A DNA stretch of 38,950 nt from a virus: positions 1-38,950 of the IMG/VR virus record IMGVR_UViG_3300017951_000004. One strand, given 5' to 3'. The first letter of the stretch is position 1. Every line of letters begins with the position of its first letter. This document shows positions 25,005 through 33,794 of the stretch, piece after piece. Under the pieces are notes generated by a model. That model worked only from the letters and a program-made list of their open reading frames with translations, was not told the DNA's origin and made no database searches. The position numbers were made by a program, and so were the translations under genes.

Positions 25005-25190
25005 ATGATAGTCGTCAAGCTACTACGAGACATCGACAAGGCCGGTGTCAGTGTAGCCAGCGTGTGTGACCGGGCGGGTATCGATCCAAGTCTTATATCG
25101 AGGTGGAAACACGGCAGGGTAGAGCCGAGATTTTCTACGATACAGCGCATGATGGACGCGCTGAAAGAAATAAAAGGTGACAAAAAGTGA
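25005..25190 (+). CDS. Cro/C1-type helix-turn-helix regulator
   Basis: This 61-residue protein with an XRE-type HTH (VASVCDRAGIDPSLISRWKH, recognition helix about residues 28-36) is the size of a Cro protein. The frame extends to ATG 24978 or 24990, but a candidate -10 covers 24977-24982, so ATG 25005 with GGAAAG upstream is preferred. It leads the early operon and overlaps the next gene (GTGA). With no larger CI-like repressor visible, it may itself be the switch protein, acting on the palindrome at 24909-24928. Confidence 0.82.
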   Translation: MIVVKLLRDIDKAGVSVASVCDRAGIDPSLISRWKHGRVEPRFSTIQRMMDALKEIKGDKK

Positions 25191-25663
25191 GCCGAATACT
25201 TGGCGTCGATCCGGGCGCAAGTGGCGCTCTTTCGTGTTACTGCACAAAAACAGAATTGCTTGAGATTTACGATATGCCGGTTGTCGAAGTGAAGCGTGGC
25301 CAGCGTAACGTGAAGCAGGTCAACGCGCCCATGTTGGCGTCGTTGATAAAAGAAATTAGCCCTAACCGAGCTTATGTTGAGGCGGTGCACGCGATGCCCG
25401 GCCAAGGCGTAAGTTCAATGTTCGCCTTTGGTCGCGCTCTTGGCGTGATCGAGGGGAGTTTGGCGGGGCTTGGCGTGCCGTTCACTCTCGTTTCCCCCCG
25501 CGAGTGGACGGCCGCCATGCGCGTCAAAGGTGGCAAAGACGGATCAAGGAATCGCGCTGCGGAGTTATTCCCGAGACACGCAAACTTGTTTTCTCGAGTG
25601 AAAGACGACGGCCGCGCAGACGCAACACTGATCGCTGTTTTTGGCGCAAAGGTGGTCGAATGA
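25187..25663 (+). CDS. RuvC-like Holliday junction nuclease
   Basis: This 158-residue RNase H-fold protein has the first acidic motif ILGVDPGASGAL with D8, a central acidic residue in YVEAVHAMPGQG, and late acidic residues in VKDDGRADATLIAVFG. That layout is typical of phage RuvC-like resolvases. It would resolve branched replication or recombination intermediates before packaging. Start GTG overlaps the regulator stop and the stop overlaps the helicase ATG, so it is made with both. Confidence 0.88.
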   Translation: MSRILGVDPGASGALSCYCTKTELLEIYDMPVVEVKRGQRNVKQVNAPMLASLIKEISPNRAYVEAVHAMPGQGVSSMFAFGRALGVIEGSLAGLGVPFTLVSPREWTAAMRVKGGKDGSRNRAAELFPRHANLFSRVKDDGRADATLIAVFGAKVVE

Positions 25664-26955
25664 ATCTATTTCCATATCAGCAGGTAGGCGCAGATTTTCT
25701 CGCAAAAAACAATCGAGCATTCCTCGCGGATGAGATGGGTTTGGGTAAATGCGCGCAGTCTATTTCCGCTGCGATAAAGGTTGGCGCAAAGAGGGTGGCG
25801 GTGATTTGTCCTGCTATTGCTCGAGTCAACTGGAAACGCGAATTCGATATGTGGGGGTATGAAGGCGAGTCGTTTATCGAGTCGTTTGATCGCATGGTCA
25901 GACGTCAAGGCTCGCGTCTAGTGTTTAAAGATTTTAATCCCGACGTTGTTATTATTGACGAGGCGCATTTTCTAAAAAACCGCACCTCAAAAAGAACACG
26001 ACTTTTTTACGGCGGGTTCTGTCGGGGCGATGGATTACTACAAGACGTCAAACGTGTTTGGTTGTTGAGCGGCACGCCAGCGCCAAACGACGTTTCAGAA
26101 ATGTGGCCGCACCTGTCAGCGTTATGGCCGCTTCTACTAGACAAAAACGCGACCTTTTATGCTTTTGTGACGCGGTATGTTCACTTTGAAAATACGCCGT
26201 TTGGCATGAAAATATTGAACAACCGCCGCGATCGATTACCCGAGCTTAGACGCAAATTGTCTAAGGTCATGCTTCGGCGTCGACAACAAGATGTTCTAAA
26301 GGATTTACCTCCCATCTCTTGGAACGAAGTGGTTGTCGAGGCCGAAGACATTGACCCCGAACTTAAACGTTACGAAGGGTCGGCAGAGCTCAAGTCGTTG
26401 AGGGCTGTGCTCGACGACCCGGAAGCGGATTTATCCGATGCCGAAATGATAGCGCTTGCGAGTCTTAGACGGATGACGGGCGCTGCGAAAGCGAAGGTCA
26501 TCGCGGAGATGGTTAAGAGTGAGCTCCAAGACGCGGCGTACGAGAAAGTCATTTTGTTTGGCTATCACGTTGAAGTGTTAGCGACGATGTATCAGGCGCT
26601 CATGGATTTCAACCCGGTTGTTGTGTCCGGCAAAACATCGCCTCGAGACAGACAATTTGCAATCGACGAATTTCAAAAAAACAAAAACTGCAAAGTGTTC
26701 ATTGGACAGATTCAGGCGTGCGGCACGGCGATCACGTTGCACGCCGCCAATCAGGTAATTTTTGCTGAAGCGAGTTGGACACCTTCCGACAACTCACAAG
26801 CAGCAAAACGTGCGCACCGGATCGGGCAGAAAAAGCCTGTGATGGTGCGCATGGTTGGTCTCGCTGGCAGCATCGACGAGGCCATTACACGGGTGTTGGC
26901 TCGAAAGAGTCGGCAAATTTCAGAAGTAATCGACGAGGTGAAACATGGAACTTAG
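25660..26955 (+). CDS. SNF2-family helicase
   Basis: This 431-residue SF2 translocase begins FPYQQVGADFLAKNNRAFLA. Walker A reads DEMGLGKC (residues 24-31), with Cys where Thr or Ser is usual. Motif II is IIDEAHFLKN, motif III LLSGTPAPND and motif VI AKRAHRIGQKKP. The ATG at 25660 overlaps the RuvC-like stop; the longer reading from 25504 runs through that gene in another frame and is rejected. Phage SNF2 proteins of this size accompany DUF2800/DUF2815/PolA replication blocks and probably remodel forks or recombination intermediates. Confidence 0.93.
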   Translation: MNLFPYQQVGADFLAKNNRAFLADEMGLGKCAQSISAAIKVGAKRVAVICPAIARVNWKREFDMWGYEGESFIESFDRMVRRQGSRLVFKDFNPDVVIIDEAHFLKNRTSKRTRLFYGGFCRGDGLLQDVKRVWLLSGTPAPNDVSEMWPHLSALWPLLLDKNATFYAFVTRYVHFENTPFGMKILNNRRDRLPELRRKLSKVMLRRRQQDVLKDLPPISWNEVVVEAEDIDPELKRYEGSAELKSLRAVLDDPEADLSDAEMIALASLRRMTGAAKAKVIAEMVKSELQDAAYEKVILFGYHVEVLATMYQALMDFNPVVVSGKTSPRDRQFAIDEFQKNKNCKVFIGQIQACGTAITLHAANQVIFAEASWTPSDNSQAAKRAHRIGQKKPVMVRMVGLAGSIDEAITRVLARKSRQISEVIDEVKHGT

Positions 26956-27286
26956 ACTAACCGCGAACGTCGGAGTCTTTACTGTTGAGGGGAAATTCAC
27001 AACTCACAATGAAGCCGACGATTTTATTCAATGGGTGTATGCACTCGAGGGCGGCGAAGAACGTCAGGCAATAAAACAAGCCGACAGTAAAGCCGACGAC
27101 ATACCGTTTGACGATACGCCGTCTGTCACAGTTGAAGACGCTATCAATGCTGTAAAGGCATACGCGGCGGTTCACAAACCTGACAAGGCGCGTGAGCTCA
27201 TGTCCAAATTTGGCTTTTCAAGAACAAACGAAATTACGCAAGACGCAGCTGCTTCCATTGTCGCCGCGTGTCAGGAGGCGATGTGA
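26945..27286 (+). CDS. Small replication-block protein, function unknown
   Basis: This 113-residue protein has a beta-like N-terminus (LRLTANVGVFTVEGKFTTHN), an acidic linker (KADDIPFDDTPSVTVED) and a helical C-terminus. The C-terminal helices (ARELMSKFGFSRTNEITQD) follow a pattern seen at the end of small phage proteins in replication operons. It overlaps the helicase by 11 bases and the DUF2800 gene by four (GTGA). A helper of the helicase or nuclease is plausible from this tight coupling, but unproven. Confidence 0.7.
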   Translation: MELRLTANVGVFTVEGKFTTHNEADDFIQWVYALEGGEERQAIKQADSKADDIPFDDTPSVTVEDAINAVKAYAAVHKPDKARELMSKFGFSRTNEITQDAAASIVAACQEAM

Positions 27287-28443
27287 CCGTACACTCAGAG
27301 TTTGGTGCGTCCAGCTGTTATCGCTGGAGTGCGTGCCCGGGTAGTGTTGCGCTTTCGAGAGACATACCGAGGCGCGACACTGTGTTTTCACTTGAGGGTA
27401 CTGCCGCTCACGCTTTGGGTGAGATGGCCTACCAAAAAGGGCGACCGGCTGACACTTGGCTGGGTGCTGAAATTGAAGGCGTCGAGGTCACCGAAAATAT
27501 GGTCGACGCCGTCAACATTTATCTCGAATTTTTAAAGGAAACAATCGAGTCAGAGGATGCGGTGTTTGTGGAACATCGCATCACGCTTGAAAAACTAAAC
27601 CCCCCTGCTCCGATGTTTGGAACTGCGGATATGTTGATATACAGACGCGCGGAGAAAAAACTATGGGTAGTCGATTACAAACACGGCCAAGGCGTGCCGG
27701 TCGAGGCAAAAGGAAACAAACAGCTCCGTTACTACGCACTTGGTGGTTGGCTGGCGCTGGGCAACGATCAACCTGTGGACGAGATCGAGGCTGTCATTGT
27801 TCAACCACGAGCTCCACACCAAGACGGGCCGATAAGAAGCGAAACGTTTACGTCGGGTGAGCTGTTAGATTTTTATTCTGACATTTCGCAAGCGGTTGAG
27901 CTGGCGTTGCAAGATGATGCGCCATTGGTCACCGGCGGTCACTGTAAGTTTTGTCCTGCAGCTGCTCAATGCCCTGCGCGTAAAGATTACGCGACTGAGC
28001 TCGCGCAGGTCGATTTTTCATCTGACGTTTTATCACCCCTTGACCCCCGACTGCTCCCGGTTGAACAGGTCGGCGATTTGTTAACAAAGGTCGACATACT
28101 CAAAGATTGGATCACAAGTCTCGAGAGATGCGTGAAGGAAAAACTTGAGGCGGGTGAGTCAGTGCCGGGATGGAAACTCGTTAACAAAAGGCCAATGAGA
28201 AAGTGGGCGGCGACAACTGAAGAAATTGTAAATCGGTTGTCTGACGTCAAAGACTCGTTGTTTACCGAACCAGAAATTTTATCCCCTGCAAAAATAGAAA
28301 AGATCGTTGGGAAGAAACGTTTTCCCTCCGACCTCGTTGTGTCCATCTCGAGCGGTTTAACGCTCGCGCCGGAACACGACAAACGGCCTGCAGCTGCCGT
28401 CGATGCTGCGAGCGAATTTGCGGCGCTAACCGTGAAACAGTGA
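27283..28443 (+). CDS. DUF2800 protein, Cas4-like PD-(D/E)XK nuclease
   Basis: This 386-residue protein begins with SSCYRWSACPGSVAL, then GTAAHALGEMAY. The nuclease core is MFGTADMLIYRR (D116) with WVVDYKHG (D131, K133). Cysteines C221, C224 and C230 (HCKFCPAAAQCPA), possibly with an N-terminal cysteine, suggest an iron-sulphur site as in Cas4/AddB-type nucleases. Start GTG 27283 sits in the preceding stop (GTGA) behind AGGAGG and is preferred to GTG 27268. It would process DNA ends for recombination together with the DUF2815 protein. Confidence 0.9.
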   Translation: MTVHSEFGASSCYRWSACPGSVALSRDIPRRDTVFSLEGTAAHALGEMAYQKGRPADTWLGAEIEGVEVTENMVDAVNIYLEFLKETIESEDAVFVEHRITLEKLNPPAPMFGTADMLIYRRAEKKLWVVDYKHGQGVPVEAKGNKQLRYYALGGWLALGNDQPVDEIEAVIVQPRAPHQDGPIRSETFTSGELLDFYSDISQAVELALQDDAPLVTGGHCKFCPAAAQCPARKDYATELAQVDFSSDVLSPLDPRLLPVEQVGDLLTKVDILKDWITSLERCVKEKLEAGESVPGWKLVNKRPMRKWAATTEEIVNRLSDVKDSLFTEPEILSPAKIEKIVGKKRFPSDLVVSISSGLTLAPEHDKRPAAAVDAASEFAALTVKQ

Positions 28444-28459
28444 AACCGAAAGGAAACAT

Positions 28460-29026
28460 ATGAGCAAAGTAATTACGCCCAAAGCGGTACTTAGTTACCC
28501 GCATTTGTTTGAACCCCGTGCGCAGGTGGAAGGCGCAAAGCCTAAATATTCTTGCGCGTTAGTATTTCCAGACGGCACAGACCTGTCGGCGATTGAAGAA
28601 GTTGTTGACGCGGTTGGTGCAGATAAGTGGGGCACAAAGTACGCCGCAATGAAAAAGTCTGGAGCGTGCCGTTCACCGCTGCGAGACGATGGAGAGGCGA
28701 AGGGTTATGGCGAAGGTTCTGTTTTTATGAATGTTAAAAACGACTCACAGCCCGGCATTGTGTCTATTTATCCAGACGCAAACGGCAAGCCGAAACGCAT
28801 CGACGATCCGTCTGAGATATATGCGGGTTGTTGGGTCAAGGCATCTCTTCGAGCGTATGCCTATGACACAAACGGAAACAGAGGTATTTCGTTTGCGTTA
28901 AACAACATCCAAAAGGTTGCAGACGGTCGACGCATCGATGGCCGGTCTCGAGCGGAGGATGAGTTCGAAGCCGATCCGAATGCAGCAGCAGATATGGATT
29001 TGGGTGACGAGATCGATCGTCTGTAA
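28460..29026 (+). CDS. DUF2815 protein, ssDNA-binding-like
   Basis: This 188-residue protein contains VLSYPHLFEPRAQVEGAKPK, followed by YSCALVFPDG, the signature start of DUF2815. A C-terminal acidic tail (AAADMDLGDEIDRL) follows, as in single-strand binding proteins that recruit partners. DUF2815 genes are regularly paired with DUF2800 and a family A polymerase in phages. It has an AAGGAAA ribosome site and a strong terminator directly after it, suggesting it is needed in larger amounts than the polymerase. Confidence 0.88.
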   Translation: MSKVITPKAVLSYPHLFEPRAQVEGAKPKYSCALVFPDGTDLSAIEEVVDAVGADKWGTKYAAMKKSGACRSPLRDDGEAKGYGEGSVFMNVKNDSQPGIVSIYPDANGKPKRIDDPSEIYAGCWVKASLRAYAYDTNGNRGISFALNNIQKVADGRRIDGRSRAEDEFEADPNAAADMDLGDEIDRL

Positions 29027-29033
29027 ATTTATA

Positions 29034-29058
29034 GGCCGCGTTTATTCGCGGCCTTTTT
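29034..29058 (+). terminator. Rho-independent terminator after the DUF2815 gene
   Basis: The stem GGCCGCG/CGCGGCC with a TTTATT loop is followed by TTTTT. It splits the replication operon and would lower polymerase and primase expression relative to upstream genes. Confidence 0.9.
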
Positions 29059-29078
29059 ACCTCTAGCAAACGTAACGT

Positions 29079-31037
29079 ATGGACTATTTGAGCATCGACT
29101 TTGAAACACGAAGTACAGCCGACCTACGAAACATTGGCGTTTATAAATACGCTGAGGATGACAGCACCGACATCTGGTGCATGGCGTGGGCGATTGGAGA
29201 TGAAGAGCCTGAGCTGTGGAGGCCCGGCGATCCCGTACCCGAAAAAATTAAAGAGTGGGTCGGGCAAGGTAATCCGTGCAGAGCATGGAATGCTCAATTT
29301 GAAAGAACAGTTTGGAACAAGATATTGGTTAGCCGGTACGGCTTCCCAATCACAAAAGTTAGTCAGTGGTTTTGTACGGCCGCTGAGGCCAGAGCTATGT
29401 CACTGCCCGGCTCGTTGGGTGAGGCGGCGATTGTGCTGGGAGTAGAGCAACAAAAAGATCAAAGCGGGTCGAGGCTGATGCTGCAAATGGCGCGGCCACG
29501 CAAAGTGTTACCCGATGGCCGCATTGAGTGGTGGGCAACACCAGACAAAATGAAGGCGCTGTTTTCGTATTGCTTACAAGACGTACGAACTGAGCGTTCA
29601 GTCTTTAAACGTATTCGAGTTTTGCCGGAACGTGAGCGACAGATTTTCATAGTCGATCAAAAGATAAACGACCGGGGTGTGTTAGTTGATTTGGAATTAG
29701 TAAAAGCCGCTGAGGCGATTGCAGACGAAGGAACTAGACGAGCTAATCAAAACATTAAGGTAATTACCAAAGGTCACGCGAAGTCCGTTACGGACATTCG
29801 GGGAATGATTGACTGGATGAGCTCGCAGGGTGTTGAGACTGAGAGCTTAGATAAAAAATCAATATCGATGTTGAAACAAAAAGAGCTGCCAGACGTCGTT
29901 CGAAAAGTTCTAACAATCAGAGAAGAGTCAGCAAAAACATCGGTAAAGAAAATCAAGTCGATGCTTGGAGCGGCTGGGGAAGACGGACGCATTCGCGGCA
30001 CGTTGTTATTTCACGGCGCGTCTACCGGGCGATGGTCTGGCCGTCTCGTACAGCCACAGAATTTTCCGCGAGGAACTGTACCCGACGTTGAGCGGTTTAT
30101 TCCTGACGTATTAGCGGGTGACTACGATGCAATTGATTTGCATCACCCACCTCTCGAGGTTGTGTCGTCGATGCTGCGGTCGATGTTTATATCGGGTGAA
30201 CAAAACGACTTGGTCGCATCCGACTTCTCAGCAATCGAGGCCCGGGTGACAGCGTGGTTTGCAAACGAACAATGGCGTCTCGATGTGTTCAAAACACATG
30301 GCCGAATTTATGAAGCATCGGCCGCGATGATGTTTAACGTGCCTGTCGAAAAAATTGTAAAAGGCCAGCCCGAATATTCTTATCGTCAGCGCGGCAAAGT
30401 TGCTGAGTTGGCGTTGGGTTTTCAAGGCGGCGTCGGAGCTATGAAGGCGATGGGCGCTGCGGAGATGGGCCTGTCTCAGGAAGAAATGCAAGACATCGTA
30501 AACCGTTGGCGTAGCGCGTCTCCGTCGATCGTTTTGTTATGGAAAAATTTAGAAGACGCCGCAATGAGCGCAATCAAAGCGCCGGGTTATTCATATGACC
30601 TATGCGACGGAAAAATAGAATTCAAAGTCGAAGACGGCTTTCTCTGGATGAGATTACCGTCAGGCCGAAAGTTGGCCTATTACAATCCAAAGGTTGTTGA
30701 ACGTGAGACACCGTGGGGTACGACGCAAGATTCCATTCAGGTTTATGGAATGAACAGCGTCACTCGCAAGTGGCAAACAACACAACTCTACGGGGGAATA
30801 TTGACGGAGAATGTCGTGCAGGCAACTGCTGCCGACTTGTTGTTTGAGGCCGTCATAAACTGTGAAGAGGCCGGGATGCCGGTCATCCTTACAGTGCATG
30901 ACGAAATCGTTTGTGAAGTACCAAAGGCGCGCGCGAGTGCAGTCGAGCTCGAGCGTTTAATGTCAATCTGCCCACGCTGGGCCGAAGGTTTGCCGTTGGC
31001 ATCCGAGGGCTGGGCTGGGTCACGTTATCGGAAGTAA
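29079..31037 (+). CDS. Family A DNA polymerase with 3'-5' exonuclease domain
   Basis: This 652-residue replicative polymerase has exonuclease motif I at DYLSIDFETRS (D7, E9), motif III near YCLQDVRTE, and polymerase motif A VASDFSAIEARV. Motif B is YRQRGKVAELALGFQGG and motif C is LTVHDEIVCE. No 5' nuclease domain is present, as usual for phage enzymes of this group. It copies the phage genome together with the primase-helicase two bases downstream. Confidence 0.95.
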   Translation: MDYLSIDFETRSTADLRNIGVYKYAEDDSTDIWCMAWAIGDEEPELWRPGDPVPEKIKEWVGQGNPCRAWNAQFERTVWNKILVSRYGFPITKVSQWFCTAAEARAMSLPGSLGEAAIVLGVEQQKDQSGSRLMLQMARPRKVLPDGRIEWWATPDKMKALFSYCLQDVRTERSVFKRIRVLPERERQIFIVDQKINDRGVLVDLELVKAAEAIADEGTRRANQNIKVITKGHAKSVTDIRGMIDWMSSQGVETESLDKKSISMLKQKELPDVVRKVLTIREESAKTSVKKIKSMLGAAGEDGRIRGTLLFHGASTGRWSGRLVQPQNFPRGTVPDVERFIPDVLAGDYDAIDLHHPPLEVVSSMLRSMFISGEQNDLVASDFSAIEARVTAWFANEQWRLDVFKTHGRIYEASAAMMFNVPVEKIVKGQPEYSYRQRGKVAELALGFQGGVGAMKAMGAAEMGLSQEEMQDIVNRWRSASPSIVLLWKNLEDAAMSAIKAPGYSYDLCDGKIEFKVEDGFLWMRLPSGRKLAYYNPKVVERETPWGTTQDSIQVYGMNSVTRKWQTTQLYGGILTENVVQATAADLLFEAVINCEEAGMPVILTVHDEIVCEVPKARASAVELERLMSICPRWAEGLPLASEGWAGSRYRK

Positions 31038-31039
31038 AT

Positions 31040-33409
31040 ATGTCAGCAACCAAATTAGTTCAGCAAGGATGGACTGACTTAGTATCCGTCATACCACCTG
31101 AAGGAAAATTGTTACCGAGCTCAAAAATCAAACCAGAGTCTCGAGGCAAAGTACCGGGAAGGTTTAAGGCAGGCGGCTGGGTCGGTTACGATTGGAAAAA
31201 CACTCAGCTCGAGGCGTTCGATATTGGTCAGATCGACCGGCATAACGCTAACATCGGTTTGAAGTCGAAACATTTTCCTGCAGTCGATATAGATTGCACG
31301 GACGAAAGTATTGCCAAAATAATCGGTAACGTGGCGCAAGAGGTATTAGGTAACGCGCCATGCCGTATCGGTAAACCGCCAAAGCGGCTTTTGGTTTACA
31401 AGACCGACCAGCCATTTTCTAGAATGCGTCTTTGGATTACAGCAAACAAAGTAACGCATTTGGTTGAAATCTTAGCGGACGGTCAGCAGTTTGTAATCGG
31501 CGGCATACACCCGGCGACTAAAAAACCATACCGCTGGGACAAAAATTTAACCGAGCTCAAACCTGAAAATTTAACTGCAATTACAAAAGACCAAATCGAC
31601 ACGTTTTTCGATCGTCTTGTGACCGAGCTCGAGATGTTTGATTGCGAGTGTGAGCGCGAGGGCAGCGGCATATTAAAAGACGCGCCGGTCGTCGAAGACC
31701 AGTACTCGCTGCGAGCTCCTAATATGCAGGCTTTGCGTGAAGCGGTGTCGCTCATACCAAACGACAGCCCGTCTTACGACGATTACGCAACGTTTGGTAT
31801 CGCGATTAAGGCAGCCGGTACTGAAGACCTTACGACGGCGCTCGATATCTTTCAGGAATGGGCGTCTAGGTGGGACGGCGGTTTTAACGACCCTCGAAGT
31901 GTTGCGCTTGACTGGCAGCGAATGCGAGCACCGTTTCGTATCGGCTGGGATTGGATCGCGCAGCAGGCGCGTCATTACGGCTATCTCGATGCAGCTGTCG
32001 AGTTTGAGGCAGACGAAAACGCTAACGAGGAAGACGACAAAGCGAACGGCACAACACCTGTCGAATATTCAGACGCTGCACTAGCAGACAGACTCATAGC
32101 GGCTCACGGCGCTGACATAAAGCACTGCGATACGTTGGGCGGCTGGATGGTTTGGGATGGCAACCGTTGGGCTAAAGACGAAACGTTGCAGGTACACGAC
32201 TGGTGCGGAAAAATTCTGCGCTCTGCGTCTCATGAGGCAATCATGCGCTCAGACTTTAATTCAAACAAAGCTGACCGCATCGCGGGTCATTTGGCGTCGA
32301 ACGGTATGCGTAATTCTGTTTGTAACTACGCAAAAGCCGACAGGCGCGTTGCTGCAGCCGCAGACGAGTTTGACGCCGACCCGTGGATACTTAACACGCC
32401 AGACGGCGTTGTTGATTTAAGAACCGGCGATATGCGCGAGAGAATACCCGGCGAGGCGCTCATTCGATGTACTGCTGTCGGGCCGATGCACGCACGCCAG
32501 CCGTTTCGTTTTATTGAGTTCTTAGACGAGGTCACGGGCGGCGATAAACAATTTATGGAGTATCTCAAGCGGCTTTGCGGGTACTGTTTGACGGGTGTGA
32601 TATCCGAGCAGCAGCTGTCGTTCCTGCACGGAAACGGCGGTAACGGAAAGTCGCTGTTTGTCGTCTCTGTGCTCGCAGGGGTGTTAGGCGATTACGCCAA
32701 AAAGTCTCAAATGGAGACGTTCGTTGCGTCTAACAACGACAGACACCCAACAGAGCTCGCAGCTCTTCGCGGCGCGCGTATGGTGTACGCGTCGGAGACT
32801 CAGGGCGGCAGGCGATGGAACGAGGCGCGTATTAAAGAGCTCACCGGGGGCGAGCCTGTAACCGCTCGATTCATGCACAAAGACGAGTTCACATACACGC
32901 CACAATTTAAGCTGCTCTTTCTTGGTAATCACCGTCCAGAGCTCAAACAAATCGACGACGGGATAAAAAGGCGGCTGCACTTGATACCGTTCACTGTGAC
33001 GCCAAAGCGCATTGATAGAGAGCTAGACGTCAAACTCAAAGACGAATGGCCGTCAATACTGGCTTGGATGATAGAGGGCTGCCTTGAGTGGCAGGTCGAG
33101 GGCTTAAACGCGCCTGACGCGGTTCTTAGCGCTACCGAGGACTATCTCGAGGACGAGGACGCGATCGGTAAATGGTTAAAGGAGTGCTGCACGGTTGACG
33201 GCAGTCTTCATGCGACCAGTGCGTCTTTGTATGAGAACTGGAAGTCTTGGTGTTTTGAAGCCGGTGAGCAGCCCGGTAGCCAGAAGCGGCTGTCTTCAGC
33301 TCTTAAATCTCGAGGTTTTGATAAGTGGCGCGAGCCGGGTACAGGCAAGCAGGGATTTCGCGGCATTGACGTTGGCAATCTCGATTTTGAAATCGGCAAA
33401 ATTGCGTAG
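31040..33409 (+). CDS. P4-type primase-helicase
   Basis: This 789-residue fusion protein has an N-terminal archaeo-eukaryotic primase-like (prim-pol) domain with the VDID motif at D83/D85 and IGGIHP near residue 154. A PriCT-2-like segment follows (about residues 230-315), then a D5_N region (about 345-470). The SF3 helicase has Walker A GNGGNGKS (K537), VYASETQGG, and LLFLGNHRPEL before an arginine region (DGIKRRLHLIPF). The primase domain starts synthesis and the hexameric helicase opens the fork. It follows the polymerase by two bases, so the two are co-expressed. Confidence 0.92.
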   Translation: MSATKLVQQGWTDLVSVIPPEGKLLPSSKIKPESRGKVPGRFKAGGWVGYDWKNTQLEAFDIGQIDRHNANIGLKSKHFPAVDIDCTDESIAKIIGNVAQEVLGNAPCRIGKPPKRLLVYKTDQPFSRMRLWITANKVTHLVEILADGQQFVIGGIHPATKKPYRWDKNLTELKPENLTAITKDQIDTFFDRLVTELEMFDCECEREGSGILKDAPVVEDQYSLRAPNMQALREAVSLIPNDSPSYDDYATFGIAIKAAGTEDLTTALDIFQEWASRWDGGFNDPRSVALDWQRMRAPFRIGWDWIAQQARHYGYLDAAVEFEADENANEEDDKANGTTPVEYSDAALADRLIAAHGADIKHCDTLGGWMVWDGNRWAKDETLQVHDWCGKILRSASHEAIMRSDFNSNKADRIAGHLASNGMRNSVCNYAKADRRVAAAADEFDADPWILNTPDGVVDLRTGDMRERIPGEALIRCTAVGPMHARQPFRFIEFLDEVTGGDKQFMEYLKRLCGYCLTGVISEQQLSFLHGNGGNGKSLFVVSVLAGVLGDYAKKSQMETFVASNNDRHPTELAALRGARMVYASETQGGRRWNEARIKELTGGEPVTARFMHKDEFTYTPQFKLLFLGNHRPELKQIDDGIKRRLHLIPFTVTPKRIDRELDVKLKDEWPSILAWMIEGCLEWQVEGLNAPDAVLSATEDYLEDEDAIGKWLKECCTVDGSLHATSASLYENWKSWCFEAGEQPGSQKRLSSALKSRGFDKWREPGTGKQGFRGIDVGNLDFEIGKIA

Positions 33410-33417
33410 GGGGGCGT

Positions 33418-33774
33418 ATGAACTGTCCGGAATGCGATAGCGATACAAAAGTAATCGATTCACGCACTAACGGCGTCGTACGTCGACGCAGGCAGTGCAA
33501 GAATTGCGACTACAAGTTTTCAACTGAAGAGCAGGTCGTTATGGCGTTCAGCCGCGACCCAAAACCTCGACCAAACCGCAAAAAATCAGACGGCAGCATG
33601 AAGCTCATCGAGCCCAAGATATTGCGTCTGCAGCCGGGCGAACGTTTAGCGCCAAAACCAAACGCGAGGCGTAGAATTGAGGAATTGACCGAGCTCAGAG
33701 ATTTAGAAGACGATTTTGACTATTTAGAAGTCGACACAGACGACGACAAAGACTTGGAGGATTTAATCGACTAA
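33418..33774 (+). CDS. NrdR-type zinc ribbon protein without ATP-cone
   Basis: The first 45 of 118 residues copy the N-terminal zinc ribbon of the repressor NrdR: NCPECDSDTKVIDSRTNGVV, then RRRRQCKNCDYKFSTEEQV, with the two CxxC pairs. The ATP-cone of NrdR is missing. Instead there is a basic P/R/K-rich linker and a very acidic tail (DDFDYLEVDTDDDKDLEDL). It might bind NrdR boxes in host ribonucleotide reductase promoters without nucleotide control, or phage DNA. It follows the replication genes with a GGGGGG ribosome site. Confidence 0.85.
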   Translation: MNCPECDSDTKVIDSRTNGVVRRRRQCKNCDYKFSTEEQVVMAFSRDPKPRPNRKKSDGSMKLIEPKILRLQPGERLAPKPNARRRIEELTELRDLEDDFDYLEVDTDDDKDLEDLID

Positions 33775-33794
33775 CAAACTCTAGTGGAGGCAGC

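Noticed and set aside
24938-25405. 155-residue minus-strand open frame opposite the Cro-like and RuvC-like genes
   Set aside because: It lies opposite two genes with clear domains and coupled starts. Its own sequence has no recognised pattern and no ribosome site was seen.
25504-25659. N-terminal extension of the SNF2 helicase
   Set aside because: The extension overlaps the RuvC-like gene in another frame and is not helicase-like. ATG 25660 has the usual overlap and gives the expected start.
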